NCBI RefSeq assembly: GCF_040546025.1
Contig: NZ_JBEPNA010000001.1
Location: forward strand, 124,001 to 188,000
Direction of reading: 5' to 3'
Length of the DNA: 64,000 bases
From: Marisediminicola sp040546025
GTDB taxonomy: Bacteria > Actinomycetota > Actinomycetes > Actinomycetales > Microbacteriaceae
The notes under the pieces are model-generated. The model saw only the letters and a program-made list of their open reading frames with translations, searched no databases and had not been told where the DNA came from. The translations under genes were made by a program, and so were the position numbers. Shown one piece after another: positions 1 through 6,895 of the stretch (position 1 is its first letter; every line of letters begins with the position of its first letter).

Positions 1-188
1 AGCAAGTCGTTCATCAGGTTCGACGATGCGACAAGATCCTCGACGGTGACGCGAAGACGTGAACGCTGCGACTCTCGGATGAGCTGTCGCCGAACGTACT
101 CGACTCGGGAGAGCCCCAGGCGGGCGGCATCCGCATCGATGTCGGCGACAACCGCATCCGGCAGGTTTCGGATCAGAATGTCGGCCAC
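1..188 (-). CDS. RHH-type antitoxin, FitA/VapB-like (partial, runs off the left edge)
   Basis: The reverse strand reads from a GTG at 188 through at least 62 codons to the edge of the window. The N-terminus (VADILIRNLPDAVVADIDAD) has the short beta-strand and helix pattern of ribbon-helix-helix antitoxins of the FitA/VapB type, which bind DNA as dimers and neutralise a PIN-domain toxin. A good ribosome site (GAGAGGAG) lies about 7 bases before the GTG. If the usual gene order holds, the toxin gene would follow to the left, outside the window. The family is inferred from the pattern; the missing C-terminus and toxin prevent a firmer call. Confidence 0.7.
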   Translation of the reverse strand, partial: MADILIRNLPDAVVADIDADAARLGLSRVEYVRRQLIRESQRSRLRVTVEDLVASSNLMNDL

Positions 189-204
189 TCCGGCTCCTCT
201 CGAT

Positions 205-222
205 TGATGCAATCAGATGATA
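205..222 (-). promoter_or_regulatory. Candidate promoter/operator of the antitoxin gene
   Basis: On the minus strand a TATCAT -10-like hexamer lies at 217-222, and a small palindrome TGAT-GCA-ATCA (205-215) lies between it and the GTG start at 188. Antitoxin autoregulation at such palindromes is known for this class. No clear -35 was seen. The remaining 223-338 interval shows no gene. Confidence 0.35.
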
Positions 223-338
223 TCTCCCGATGGTTGGAGAAGTCGAGGGGGTCAAAGGGTTCAGGATGCGCCATCCCGCGGCTGACGGCATGAGTGAACA
301 GCACCAGCGCGAGCGCGACGGATGCTGCCGGTAGATAC

Positions 339-1337
339 TCACACGCGCCGCGCGCGCCCCCGCAGCTCCCGGTGCATTCCGTCGAACGCCTGCACGCGGG
401 TGAAGTACTTCTTCGGAACCTTCACCACCACGCTGTAGTTCGTGTCGACCACGTTCGCGATCGGTGTCTCGGTGATCTGGCTGAGCAGCTGGTAGGCATC
501 CATCTCGTGCAGGTCGAACATCTCCGACATCCACCGCGTCATCTCCAGCTGCGCGATCCGCCAGGCGTCCTCCATCGGACGCGACGAGCCGACGACCATC
601 CAGTAGTCGTCGTTCTCAAGCCTGGGCCACAGCGGCCCCGCGCCCTTGATCAGCTCGACGATGATCACCGAGTTCATGGCGCCCTCGACCGCCGTGCCGC
701 AGGCCTCGCCCTCGCCCTGCCGGTAGTGCCCGTCGCCGATCGAGAGCAGGGCGCCCTCCACGTTGACGCCGAGGTAGGCGGTGGTGCCAGCCTTCATCTC
801 GGGGGTGTCCATGTTGCCGCCGAACCGTTCCGGGACGAGCGATGACCGCACCTCGCTGCCGGCGGGTGCCACGCCCACCGTTCCGAGCATCGGGGCCAGC
901 GGCAGCGCCACCTCGAAGTCGCCGAATCGCGACTGGAAGCCGACGGTTCCGGCATCCGTGTCCACCTCGTAGATCCAAGTGGCCTCGGGCAGCGCGGGTT
1001 GCAGCATCGCTGTGCGGTCGGTGCTCGTAAGGCCCCCGAAGAACGGGATGGTGGCGGATGCTCCCCAGCTGCGCGCCGGGGTGAGGCTCACGATGTGCAC
1101 GGCGAGAGTGTCGCCGGCCTCGGCGCCGACGATGTAGAACGGGCCGGTCTGTGGGTTGAGGTAGCGCACGTCGAGGTTCGCGCTCGCGAGGTCGTCGACC
1201 GAGCGGAGGGCGTGGTTGTAGGCGTCCTCCGACCAGAGGGCGAGAGCCGTGCCGGGGTTCACACGCATCACCGGCTCGGCCCCGCCGAACGTGTAGACGT
1301 ACTGCGACCGCTCCGGGGTGAACTCGATGATCTCCAT
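339..1337 (-). CDS. Acetamidase/formamidase family protein
   Basis: 332 aa, the normal length for the FmdA/AmdA family of metal-dependent amidohydrolases that release ammonia from formamide, acetamide or similar short amides in the cytoplasm. Family hallmarks are visible: a conserved N-terminal beta region (RVNPGTALALWSEDA), the PLAPMLGTVGVAP segment, FGGNMDTPEMKAGTTAYLGV near residues 173-192, and IGDGHYRQGEGEACGTAVEG, where the GDGHxxQGEGE motif supplies metal-binding residues. The gene begins 13 bases after the stop of an SDR dehydrogenase on the same strand, so the two probably form one transcript. The natural substrate cannot be read from sequence; the context suggests amide or aldehyde catabolism. 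Confidence 0.88.
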   Translation of the reverse strand: MEIIEFTPERSQYVYTFGGAEPVMRVNPGTALALWSEDAYNHALRSVDDLASANLDVRYLNPQTGPFYIVGAEAGDTLAVHIVSLTPARSWGASATIPFFGGLTSTDRTAMLQPALPEATWIYEVDTDAGTVGFQSRFGDFEVALPLAPMLGTVGVAPAGSEVRSSLVPERFGGNMDTPEMKAGTTAYLGVNVEGALLSIGDGHYRQGEGEACGTAVEGAMNSVIIVELIKGAGPLWPRLENDDYWMVVGSSRPMEDAWRIAQLEMTRWMSEMFDLHEMDAYQLLSQITETPIANVVDTNYSVVVKVPKKYFTRVQAFDGMHRELRGRARRV

Positions 1338-1350
1338 CAGGCGATATCCA

Positions 1351-2112
1351 TCAGAACTGCATGCCTCGGGTCAGCGCGCCGTCGACGACCAGGTTCGTGC
1401 CGCTCGTGCGGCTCGACCGCGGGCTCGAGATGAACACCACGCTGTCGGCGATCTCCTGCGGGGTGCCCATGCGGCCGGTCGGGTTGAGCCCCATCGCCAG
1501 GGAGAACAGGTCGGGGTTGCCGGTCTCGATGCCCGCCCATACTCCGCCGGGTTCGTAGGTGTTGCCGGGGGAGACCACGTTGGCGCGGATTCCCTTGTCG
1601 GCCAGCTGCAGGGCGAGCCCCGAGATGTAGCCGATGATCGCGGATTTGGCGGTGCCGTAGGGGCCGGATGCGAAGTCCGCCTCCCTCCCGGAGACGCTCG
1701 AGATCGCGACGATGGAGGGTGCGGGGCTGTTCTCCAGATAAGGGAGCGCGGCCTTGACGAGGTTGACGGTGCCCATGAGGTCGACCTCGAACGACTCGAC
1801 CCAGTTCTCCGCCGTGTCGGGGATCGCCAGGGCGCTCACGTTGGCCACGATCATGTCGATGCCGCCGAGCCGCACCGCGGTGTCGTCGACCCAGGCCGTG
1901 AGGTCGGCGGCGTCGCGCACGTTCAGCACGGAGCCGAGCACCGTCGGCCCGGCATCTTTGTAGGCGGCCTCGACGGCCGCGACTTCATCGGCGTCGCGCG
2001 CGCAGAAGGCGACATTGGCGCCCTCGGCGACGAATGCGTCGACGATGGCCCGCCCGATTCCCTTGGTTCCGCCGGTGACGAGTGCAGTCTTTCGAGTGAG
2101 GTTCAGGTCCAT
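1351..2112 (-). CDS. SDR family NAD(P)-dependent oxidoreductase
   Basis: 253 aa classical short-chain dehydrogenase/reductase. The Rossmann cofactor motif TGGTKGIGRAI is at about residues 14-24, a catalytic Ser lies in AISSVSGREA, and the YxxxK pair is in GPYGTAKSAII, followed by the usual NVVSPGNT and a C-terminal DGALTRG. The open frame extends far upstream, but the ATG at 2112 starts the protein just before the beta-1 strand (LTRKTALVTGG) as the family expects, so I chose it. It is the first gene of a probable operon with the acetamidase (13-base gap). The second residue of the cofactor loop does not fix NADH or NADPH preference, and the substrate is unknown. Confidence 0.87.
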   Translation of the reverse strand: MDLNLTRKTALVTGGTKGIGRAIVDAFVAEGANVAFCARDADEVAAVEAAYKDAGPTVLGSVLNVRDAADLTAWVDDTAVRLGGIDMIVANVSALAIPDTAENWVESFEVDLMGTVNLVKAALPYLENSPAPSIVAISSVSGREADFASGPYGTAKSAIIGYISGLALQLADKGIRANVVSPGNTYEPGGVWAGIETGNPDLFSLAMGLNPTGRMGTPQEIADSVVFISSPRSSRTSGTNLVVDGALTRGMQF

Positions 2113-2228
2113 TGAGCAATACTGCCATTTTTGTGCGGCGGGTGAGGAACTACCGAACATAAAAGTGAGCGACGCGCTCCCTCGGGCGGCGTCGCTCACA
2201 AATTCCGTTACGTCGATGGATCGGCAGG

Positions 2229-2537
2229 TTATTCCCCGAAGTCCACGTTGCCGCGGCAGGCTTCGCCCGGGCTCGGCACCGCATCCTTTAGGCCGTGGCT
2301 GACGTACCGGCCATAACTCTGCACGCGCCCGTCCGTGACGAAGTCGTCGTTGAACTGGGGCGGCTGGTTCTCCTGGGCGTCGGGGAGGTCCTGACCCGAA
2401 TAGGCGCACGCCGAACTGGCGTTCAGTGCGCCGGGGATCGGCTTCCCGTTGCCGGCGGTCTCGCCTGCCTGAGCTGAGCTGGCGCCAAAGAAGACGAGCC
2501 CGAGTGCAACGACGCACCCAACAGTCATGCGTTTCAT
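2229..2537 (-). CDS. Small secreted protein of unknown function
   Basis: 102 aa with an N-terminal Sec signal peptide (MKRMTVGCVVALGLVFFGAS, cleavage probably after SAQA) and a mature part of about 78 residues. The mature part has two cysteines (Cys in NASSACAYSGQ and in GEACRGN) that could form one disulfide, and a conserved-looking PPQFNDDFVTDGRVQSYGRY block. The ATG at 2537 is preceded by GAGAGGA at good spacing; upstream in-frame codons are rejected. I do not recognise a function. It resembles short secreted hypothetical proteins common in soil actinobacteria. Confidence 0.75.
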   Translation of the reverse strand: MKRMTVGCVVALGLVFFGASSAQAGETAGNGKPIPGALNASSACAYSGQDLPDAQENQPPQFNDDFVTDGRVQSYGRYVSHGLKDAVPSPGEACRGNVDFGE

Positions 2538-2711
2538 GGTTGTTCCTCTCAACAAGAGGCGACCCGCATGGCGTCGAGTGAGCCAGCGTCCCGCCCCACC
2601 TTCGGGCAAGGTACTCCTCGGGGGCACTCGGGACAACGGCCTAGACAGGGAGTTTCAAGCGAGGTTCATTCGATCGGGCTGGCGCAGGTGAAGTCCATCC
2701 CGACGTGCCGT

Positions 2712-3971
2712 TCACTCAGGAAACAGAGCTGCCTCGACCTCGGCCCTAGTCACGCTGCGATCGATCGTCCGGGCCCGCCGCTGTGCGTCGTCGAGCACGA
2801 GGCTGATGCCGTCCTCGACGGATGCGACGTCGTCGCTCAAGTTGAGGCCGTCCATGCCGACCTCGCTGAACGCCCCAATGGAGAGGAGCAGCCGCAGGGC
2901 AAGACGGATCTGCTCGGCCGGCACATCCGATAGCTCGCCCCCGACGCGGTCTGACAGATCGTCGAACGGCAGCGGCTCGAACTGGAGCGTCAGCTCGGTC
3001 AACACCTTCGTCAGCGGCCCAATCTCGGGATAGGAGATGCGCGGCGGGACCGCCTCGAGCTCTGCCCGCAATGACGGAGGGGTCGCCTCCTTGGGCTGGG
3101 CGGCCGGGGCGGCGGTGGGCGAGGCGTTCACAAGGTTGGGGCGGAACATCGGGAGCTTGCAGGCGTCCTCGATGAAACTGCCGAGCGTTCTGTAATCGAA
3201 GTCCGAGTAGGTGACCCGCGGCCAGCGGCGGCGCAGCAGACCGCCCATCACCGCGCCATCCACCGCGCCGGACTTCAGCGCATTCGGGTGCGATTTGGTG
3301 AGCTGGACCACAGTCGCGACGTACTCCTTGAGTGACGGGATCCTGTCGGATGGCACCGAGGGCAGAGCCGCTACCACCGCTTTCGTGACCGTCGCATCAG
3401 CCTTCGCGCGGGCCAGGGGCGGCACTGGACTCAGCAGGTCGTCGCCAACCCTCACCTCCAGAAAGTGGTCGACCACTGTTCGCAGGAGCTTGCTGACGCC
3501 GCCCGCGCGTCCGTCGTTCAGGCCGACCCCGATCACGACCTTCCCGAGGTACTGCAGGCGTCGCACCAGGGGCACGAAGTCACCATCGCCGCTCACGATG
3601 ACGAAGACCTTCACCCAAGGCGCCTCGACCGCGACCGTGAGCGCGTCGACGACAAGCTGGATGTCCGCCGCATTCTTGCGCCGGCCGTCGGTGTTGGCGG
3701 ATGCGCGGCCGTCGTTCGAGAAGATGTGAACGGGCTCCACCCCGTTCTCGAGCACCTCACGGTGGTAGGTCGTCATCCCCTTGAATCCCCAATTCGCGTA
3801 GGCCCGGGTGGTGGCGGCGAGAGAGCCGACTTTGAGACTCTTCACCTCCGCCCGGATCTCGCTCAGGATGCGGGAGAGCGGCACGCCAGAGACATCCGCC
3901 CCGTACCCGCCGAACAGGTTCTCCAGGTCGATGAAGACGGCAATGTCTCTGCGTCCGACGGGGTCGGCCAT
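2712..3971 (-). CDS. NYN-domain (PIN-like) ribonuclease with C-terminal LOTUS-like region
   Basis: 419 aa. Residues 8-160 form a NYN/LabA-type PIN-like nuclease domain. Acidic residues are visible in IAVFIDLENLF, in ADIQLVVDAL and in VIVSGDGDFVPLVRRLQYLG, the last being the typical SGDGDF motif that coordinates metal in these RNases. Around residues 225-290 the segment PSLKEYVATVVQLTKSHPNALKS continuing to TLGSFIEDACKL resembles the OST-HTH/LOTUS fold often appended to bacterial NYN domains and thought to bind RNA. The remaining C-terminus is unassigned. The ATG at 3971 has GAGAGGA upstream and removes a Thr/Ala/Pro-rich stretch that an upstream start would add. Confidence 0.85.
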   Translation of the reverse strand: MADPVGRRDIAVFIDLENLFGGYGADVSGVPLSRILSEIRAEVKSLKVGSLAATTRAYANWGFKGMTTYHREVLENGVEPVHIFSNDGRASANTDGRRKNAADIQLVVDALTVAVEAPWVKVFVIVSGDGDFVPLVRRLQYLGKVVIGVGLNDGRAGGVSKLLRTVVDHFLEVRVGDDLLSPVPPLARAKADATVTKAVVAALPSVPSDRIPSLKEYVATVVQLTKSHPNALKSGAVDGAVMGGLLRRRWPRVTYSDFDYRTLGSFIEDACKLPMFRPNLVNASPTAAPAAQPKEATPPSLRAELEAVPPRISYPEIGPLTKVLTELTLQFEPLPFDDLSDRVGGELSDVPAEQIRLALRLLLSIGAFSEVGMDGLNLSDDVASVEDGISLVLDDAQRRARTIDRSVTRAEVEAALFPE

Positions 3972-4076
3972 GGAGTTCCTCTCGTTGGCGGGGGCTGCCG
4001 CTGGTGTTCTTTCAGTGCGGGACGTCACTCGAGGGGTACCGCGCTCCCGTTGAGGTTGTCCGGGGCTGCTAGCTGA

Positions 4077-4598
4077 CTAGATGATCAACCACAGGAAGAG
4101 CGCGACCCCGATGACTCCCAGTGCAATGCCCACACCCGCGGTTCCGCGTCCCGTCGTCCGTGCGCCCAATCTCTCCAGGCGGTACGACGAGGCAAGGCCG
4201 ACCGCCGAGAACACGAGCCCAAGAATGCTCAGCAGTGCGAGCGGATTGAATAGCATCCCCACAAGAGACAAAAGAAGTCCCGTGTACGCCATCGGGTTGC
4301 TCTGACGGCGTTCGCGGTCTTTCTCCTTGCGTGACAGGGGTGCGGACGGCCCAGTCTCAACGTGGATGTCTCGAGGTGTGTAGCCAGACATGGGTGCGTA
4401 GACGCGGGCAACGGGCTCATATGGCACAGCACTCGACGATGGAGATGGCGGCCGAAATGGCGCAGGCGTTGGCTCGATCGGCGGGGGCACTCGGCGCCGG
4501 GTTTCCTCCGACCAGTTGATTCCGTTCCACCATCGGAACTGTTCAGGATCGGACGGGTCTGCTGGGTCCTGATACCAGCCTGAGACAGGTGTAGTCAC
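4077..4598 (-). CDS. DUF2510 membrane protein
   Basis: 173 aa, GTG start with AAGGA upstream. The first 32 residues (GWYQDPADPSDPEQFRWWNG) are a DUF2510 module, a short Trp-rich domain common at the N-terminus of actinobacterial membrane proteins. A Pro-rich linker (about 35-95) with a charged SRKEKDRERRQSNPMA hinge follows. Two hydrophobic hairpin segments come next (YTGLLLSLVGMLFNPLALLS to VGLASSYR, and VGIALGVIGVALFLWLII at the C-terminus), resembling DUF4190-type membrane domains. The likely topology is a cytoplasmic N-terminus with three or four helices. Function is unknown. Confidence 0.8.
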   Translation of the reverse strand: MTTPVSGWYQDPADPSDPEQFRWWNGINWSEETRRRVPPPIEPTPAPFRPPSPSSSAVPYEPVARVYAPMSGYTPRDIHVETGPSAPLSRKEKDRERRQSNPMAYTGLLLSLVGMLFNPLALLSILGLVFSAVGLASSYRLERLGARTTGRGTAGVGIALGVIGVALFLWLII

Positions 4599-4654
4599 GG
4601 ATGTGTCCTTCGTGCTTCTGGAACTCGCGGAGAATGCCTTGACCGGGTGCGTGT

Positions 4655-4867
4655 CTACTGCCGGTTCGCGCGAGCCGGAACGTAGTAGTCACCACGCATG
4701 TAGCGGTACTCGCGATCGAGCGCGCTGCGAGAGAACTTGAGGATCAACCGGATGTAAAGGCTCATGATCCACGCCGAGAGGATGAAGCCTCCAACTAGGA
4801 GAACGATCCAGAACAGGATCGCCAAGCCGCCGTAGCCGGCAATGCCGATGATGTCGTCTGGGTTCAT
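4655..4867 (-). CDS. Small single-span membrane protein
   Basis: 70 aa from the ATG at 4867. One long transmembrane helix (GGLAILFWIVLLVGGFILSAWIMSLYIRLIL, residues about 12-42) is followed by a basic, Tyr-rich tail (DREYRYMRGDYYVPARANRQ). No ribosome site is obvious at this ATG; an in-frame start 24 codons upstream (4939) adds an unlikely Pro-rich leader. The gene lies 56 bases downstream of the DUF2510 gene on the same strand. No family was recognised. Confidence 0.55.
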   Translation of the reverse strand: MNPDDIIGIAGYGGLAILFWIVLLVGGFILSAWIMSLYIRLILKFSRSALDREYRYMRGDYYVPARANRQ

Positions 4868-5025
4868 GGGATCAACGTATCGAGGCGCGGGGGAAAATGA
4901 TAGACACTCGTTTAGGGGGAGAGGCGCCAGTCGATCCATCGAATCTAAGGCGGAGCGGCGGCGTAGGTCGCATGCGCCAGGCCAACCACGAATTGCTTGT
5001 GCACTTTGCTTGGTTCCCCAATGGG

Positions 5026-5836
5026 TCAGCGTGCGCTGAACAATGCTGCGAGCGCCACCGAACCAAGGAGCAGTATTACACCGCCAGCCGGCGTCGCACC
5101 CAAGGCGAGCAAAACCACAACGGCAGGATGGAGGAGCCTGCTGCCTTGGTACGCCGGCGGGGTGGTCGGGGCGACAGTCAGCGACTCGAAGGCCTCTTAG
5201 ACGCTGATGAGCTGGGCAACTCCCGGCTCCCTCGGTGTCGTGATGCTCCAGGTACGCGGCCGAACGGCGGCATCCATGATCCGCTGCACCTCCTCGGGGC
5301 TGAAGACGGGCCGACCGGACAGCAGCGGCAGTAGGTGCCCTCCGTGAACCACTGATATGTCGACGCCGTCGCCGATGGGCGGCTGGCGCATTGTGAATTG
5401 ACGCACACCGACCAAGGCGATGACCGCGGTGACCGGGAGGGTCAGACCGGTTGCGGACGAGAGCAGCCGCTAGGCCCTCTTCGCTTCATGAACTGCGTTG
5501 CCAAGATGATGCACCTTGCTGCCGCCGACCATCATCCCGCGGCCGCCCACCCACACCGGCTGATCGGGGTGATTCTTCGTGTTAATGGTGAAGATGCCCG
5601 CCTGGCTGATGACGACATGGTCAATGTCGCTGAATTTCGATTCGACCGGCACGGAGTGCAGCACGGTCGTGCCGGCACCGAGCAGGGCGAGAATTCCGGC
5701 GATGCGGCGCTCGCCGAGAAGTCCGAGGTGCCAAGGGGCCGCCGCTGGGCATATCGCTGCTGTCAGTGGGGCACTGCAGCTCCCTCAACTGAGTTTCGAG
5801 CCGAGCGAGTGAGCCTGCCCGCGATTTGCGAGGCAC
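5026..5836 (-). pseudogene. Decayed NERD-domain (nuclease-related) gene
   Basis: Reading the minus strand from about 5836 gives SRAGSLARLETQLRELQ, then a change of frame, then HLGLLGERRIAGILALLGAG, TTVLHSVPVESKFSDIDHVV, ISQAGIFTINTKNH and HHLGNAVHEAKRA. An in-frame TAG follows at 5470-5472, after which the same frame resumes with RLLSSATGLTLPVTAVIALV down to RTWSITTPREPGVAQ and a TAA near 5197. FSDIDHVVI and GIFTINTKNH are the core of the NERD domain, a predicted nuclease fold often found next to membrane or kinase domains. After the TAA the frame stays open to 5026 and encodes a hydrophobic segment (VVVLLALGATPAGGVILLLG), possibly a former membrane tail. There are at least one frameshift and one nonsense codon, so the gene is almost certainly dead. 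The rest of 4868-5025 shows nothing. Confidence 0.75.
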
Positions 5837-5953
5837 CGTCGACGCCTATCGCGCGACGAGGTCCGGTGACATCGGAGTTACTGGCTGCAATTTGATGCGG
5901 TCGCTGGGCGACCTGATTGATGCGTGAGCGCGGTCCTTGCGTCAGAGCTCATG

Positions 5954-6508
5954 TCAGCCAATGGTTACGTTGCTCTTGCCGAGGTTGCAAGCCTCGCAGA
6001 GGGTCTGCAAATTGCTTTCCTCGGTCAGTCCGTCGCGGCTTACGGGCCTCATGTGATCAACATGCAGTTTGGTGCCATCAACCCGAGACGCACCGCACAT
6101 TCGGCACGGATAGTTGTCCCGGCGCATAATTGCCGACCGTACGCGATCTGTCATGCGGGATCGCTCCCGCTGGCGTAGAGCCGCCGTGGTCGATTGACGT
6201 GCTCGGTTCAGCTGCGCCGTTCGAAGTCCGACTGCCAGTTGGCTGAAATCCCATTCGAGTTGTTTTGAGTAGGAGTTCTGCCCTTTGGGACTCGTGTAGG
6301 TCACCTTCGTCGTGACCCGCGCTTCCGGGGTGGGATATGGCACTTTTTGGCGCCGGAAGAGCTTGAGCTCGATAGCCGGTCTGGTTATGAGCGTGGCTCC
6401 GATTGTTCTCAGTGCCCCAATAGGCTGGGAACCGATGGCGACTGGTGCGTTCCTGCGTGCGACTCGGACGCTCTCCTCGCGCCGAAAGGACCCAGAATGA
6501 AGAAGCAC
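5954..6508 (-). CDS. HNH endonuclease, probably 5'-truncated
   Basis: The C-terminal 65 residues carry a clear HNH nuclease: SAIMRRDNYPCRMCGA (first CxxC), LHVDHMRPVSRDGLTEESNL (the DH catalytic core) and QTLCEACNLGKSN (second CxxC and final N). Upstream, TYTSPKGQNSYSKQLEWDF and the helix with RQSTTAALRQRERSRM match the C-terminal half of larger HNH restriction-like proteins. The first 55-60 residues of the open frame look random and overlap the start of the divergent NUDIX gene by 12 bases, so the true 5' part seems to be missing. The real start is uncertain. It lies beside the NERD pseudogene at the edge of the helicase island and is likely a remnant. Confidence 0.6.
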   Translation of the reverse strand: MLLHSGSFRREESVRVARRNAPVAIGSQPIGALRTIGATLITRPAIELKLFRRQKVPYPTPEARVTTKVTYTSPKGQNSYSKQLEWDFSQLAVGLRTAQLNRARQSTTAALRQRERSRMTDRVRSAIMRRDNYPCRMCGASRVDGTKLHVDHMRPVSRDGLTEESNLQTLCEACNLGKSNVTIG

Positions 6509-6895
6509 CTCGAAGTTGTTGGTGCCGTAATTGTGCGGGACGGATCAGTGCTGTGCGCTCAACGCGGAACGGGTTTACTTGCGGGCATGTGGGAGTTCCC
6601 CGGCGGCAAGGTCGAGAACGGTGAATCTCCTCGCGCCGCTCTGGCCCGCGAGATTCTCGAAGAGCTGAATTGCCATGTCAGCGTGGGAGACGAAGTCACG
6701 TCGACCACCCATGAGTATGAGTTTGCGGTCGTGTCGCTGACTACGTACTACTGCGAGCTCACCGAGGGTGTACCCGAAGTGTCGGAGCACGAAGCTTTGG
6801 CATGGCTACTCCCCGGTGAGTTTCAGTCTGTCGAGTGGGCTCCCGCCGATATCCCTGCCGTCGAGCTCATTCAGCACAAGTTCGTCTCGCGGTGA
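6497..6895 (+). CDS. NUDIX (deoxy)nucleoside triphosphate pyrophosphohydrolase (MutT-like)
   Basis: 132 aa single-domain NUDIX enzyme expected to hydrolyse dNTPs or oxidised (d)NTPs to the monophosphate and pyrophosphate. The NUDIX box is complete in residues 36-58: GGKVENGE, then REILEELN with the catalytic Glu pair; the last Gly of the consensus is Asn. The substrate platform MWEFPGG precedes it. The ATG at 6497 has GAAAGGA six bases upstream. Its TGA overlaps the GTG of the following helicase (GTGA), a strong sign of translational coupling, so this enzyme probably works with the helicase. A housekeeping MutT role is possible but less likely given this coupling. Confidence 0.85.
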   Translation: MKKHLEVVGAVIVRDGSVLCAQRGTGLLAGMWEFPGGKVENGESPRAALAREILEELNCHVSVGDEVTSTTHEYEFAVVSLTTYYCELTEGVPEVSEHEALAWLLPGEFQSVEWAPADIPAVELIQHKFVSR

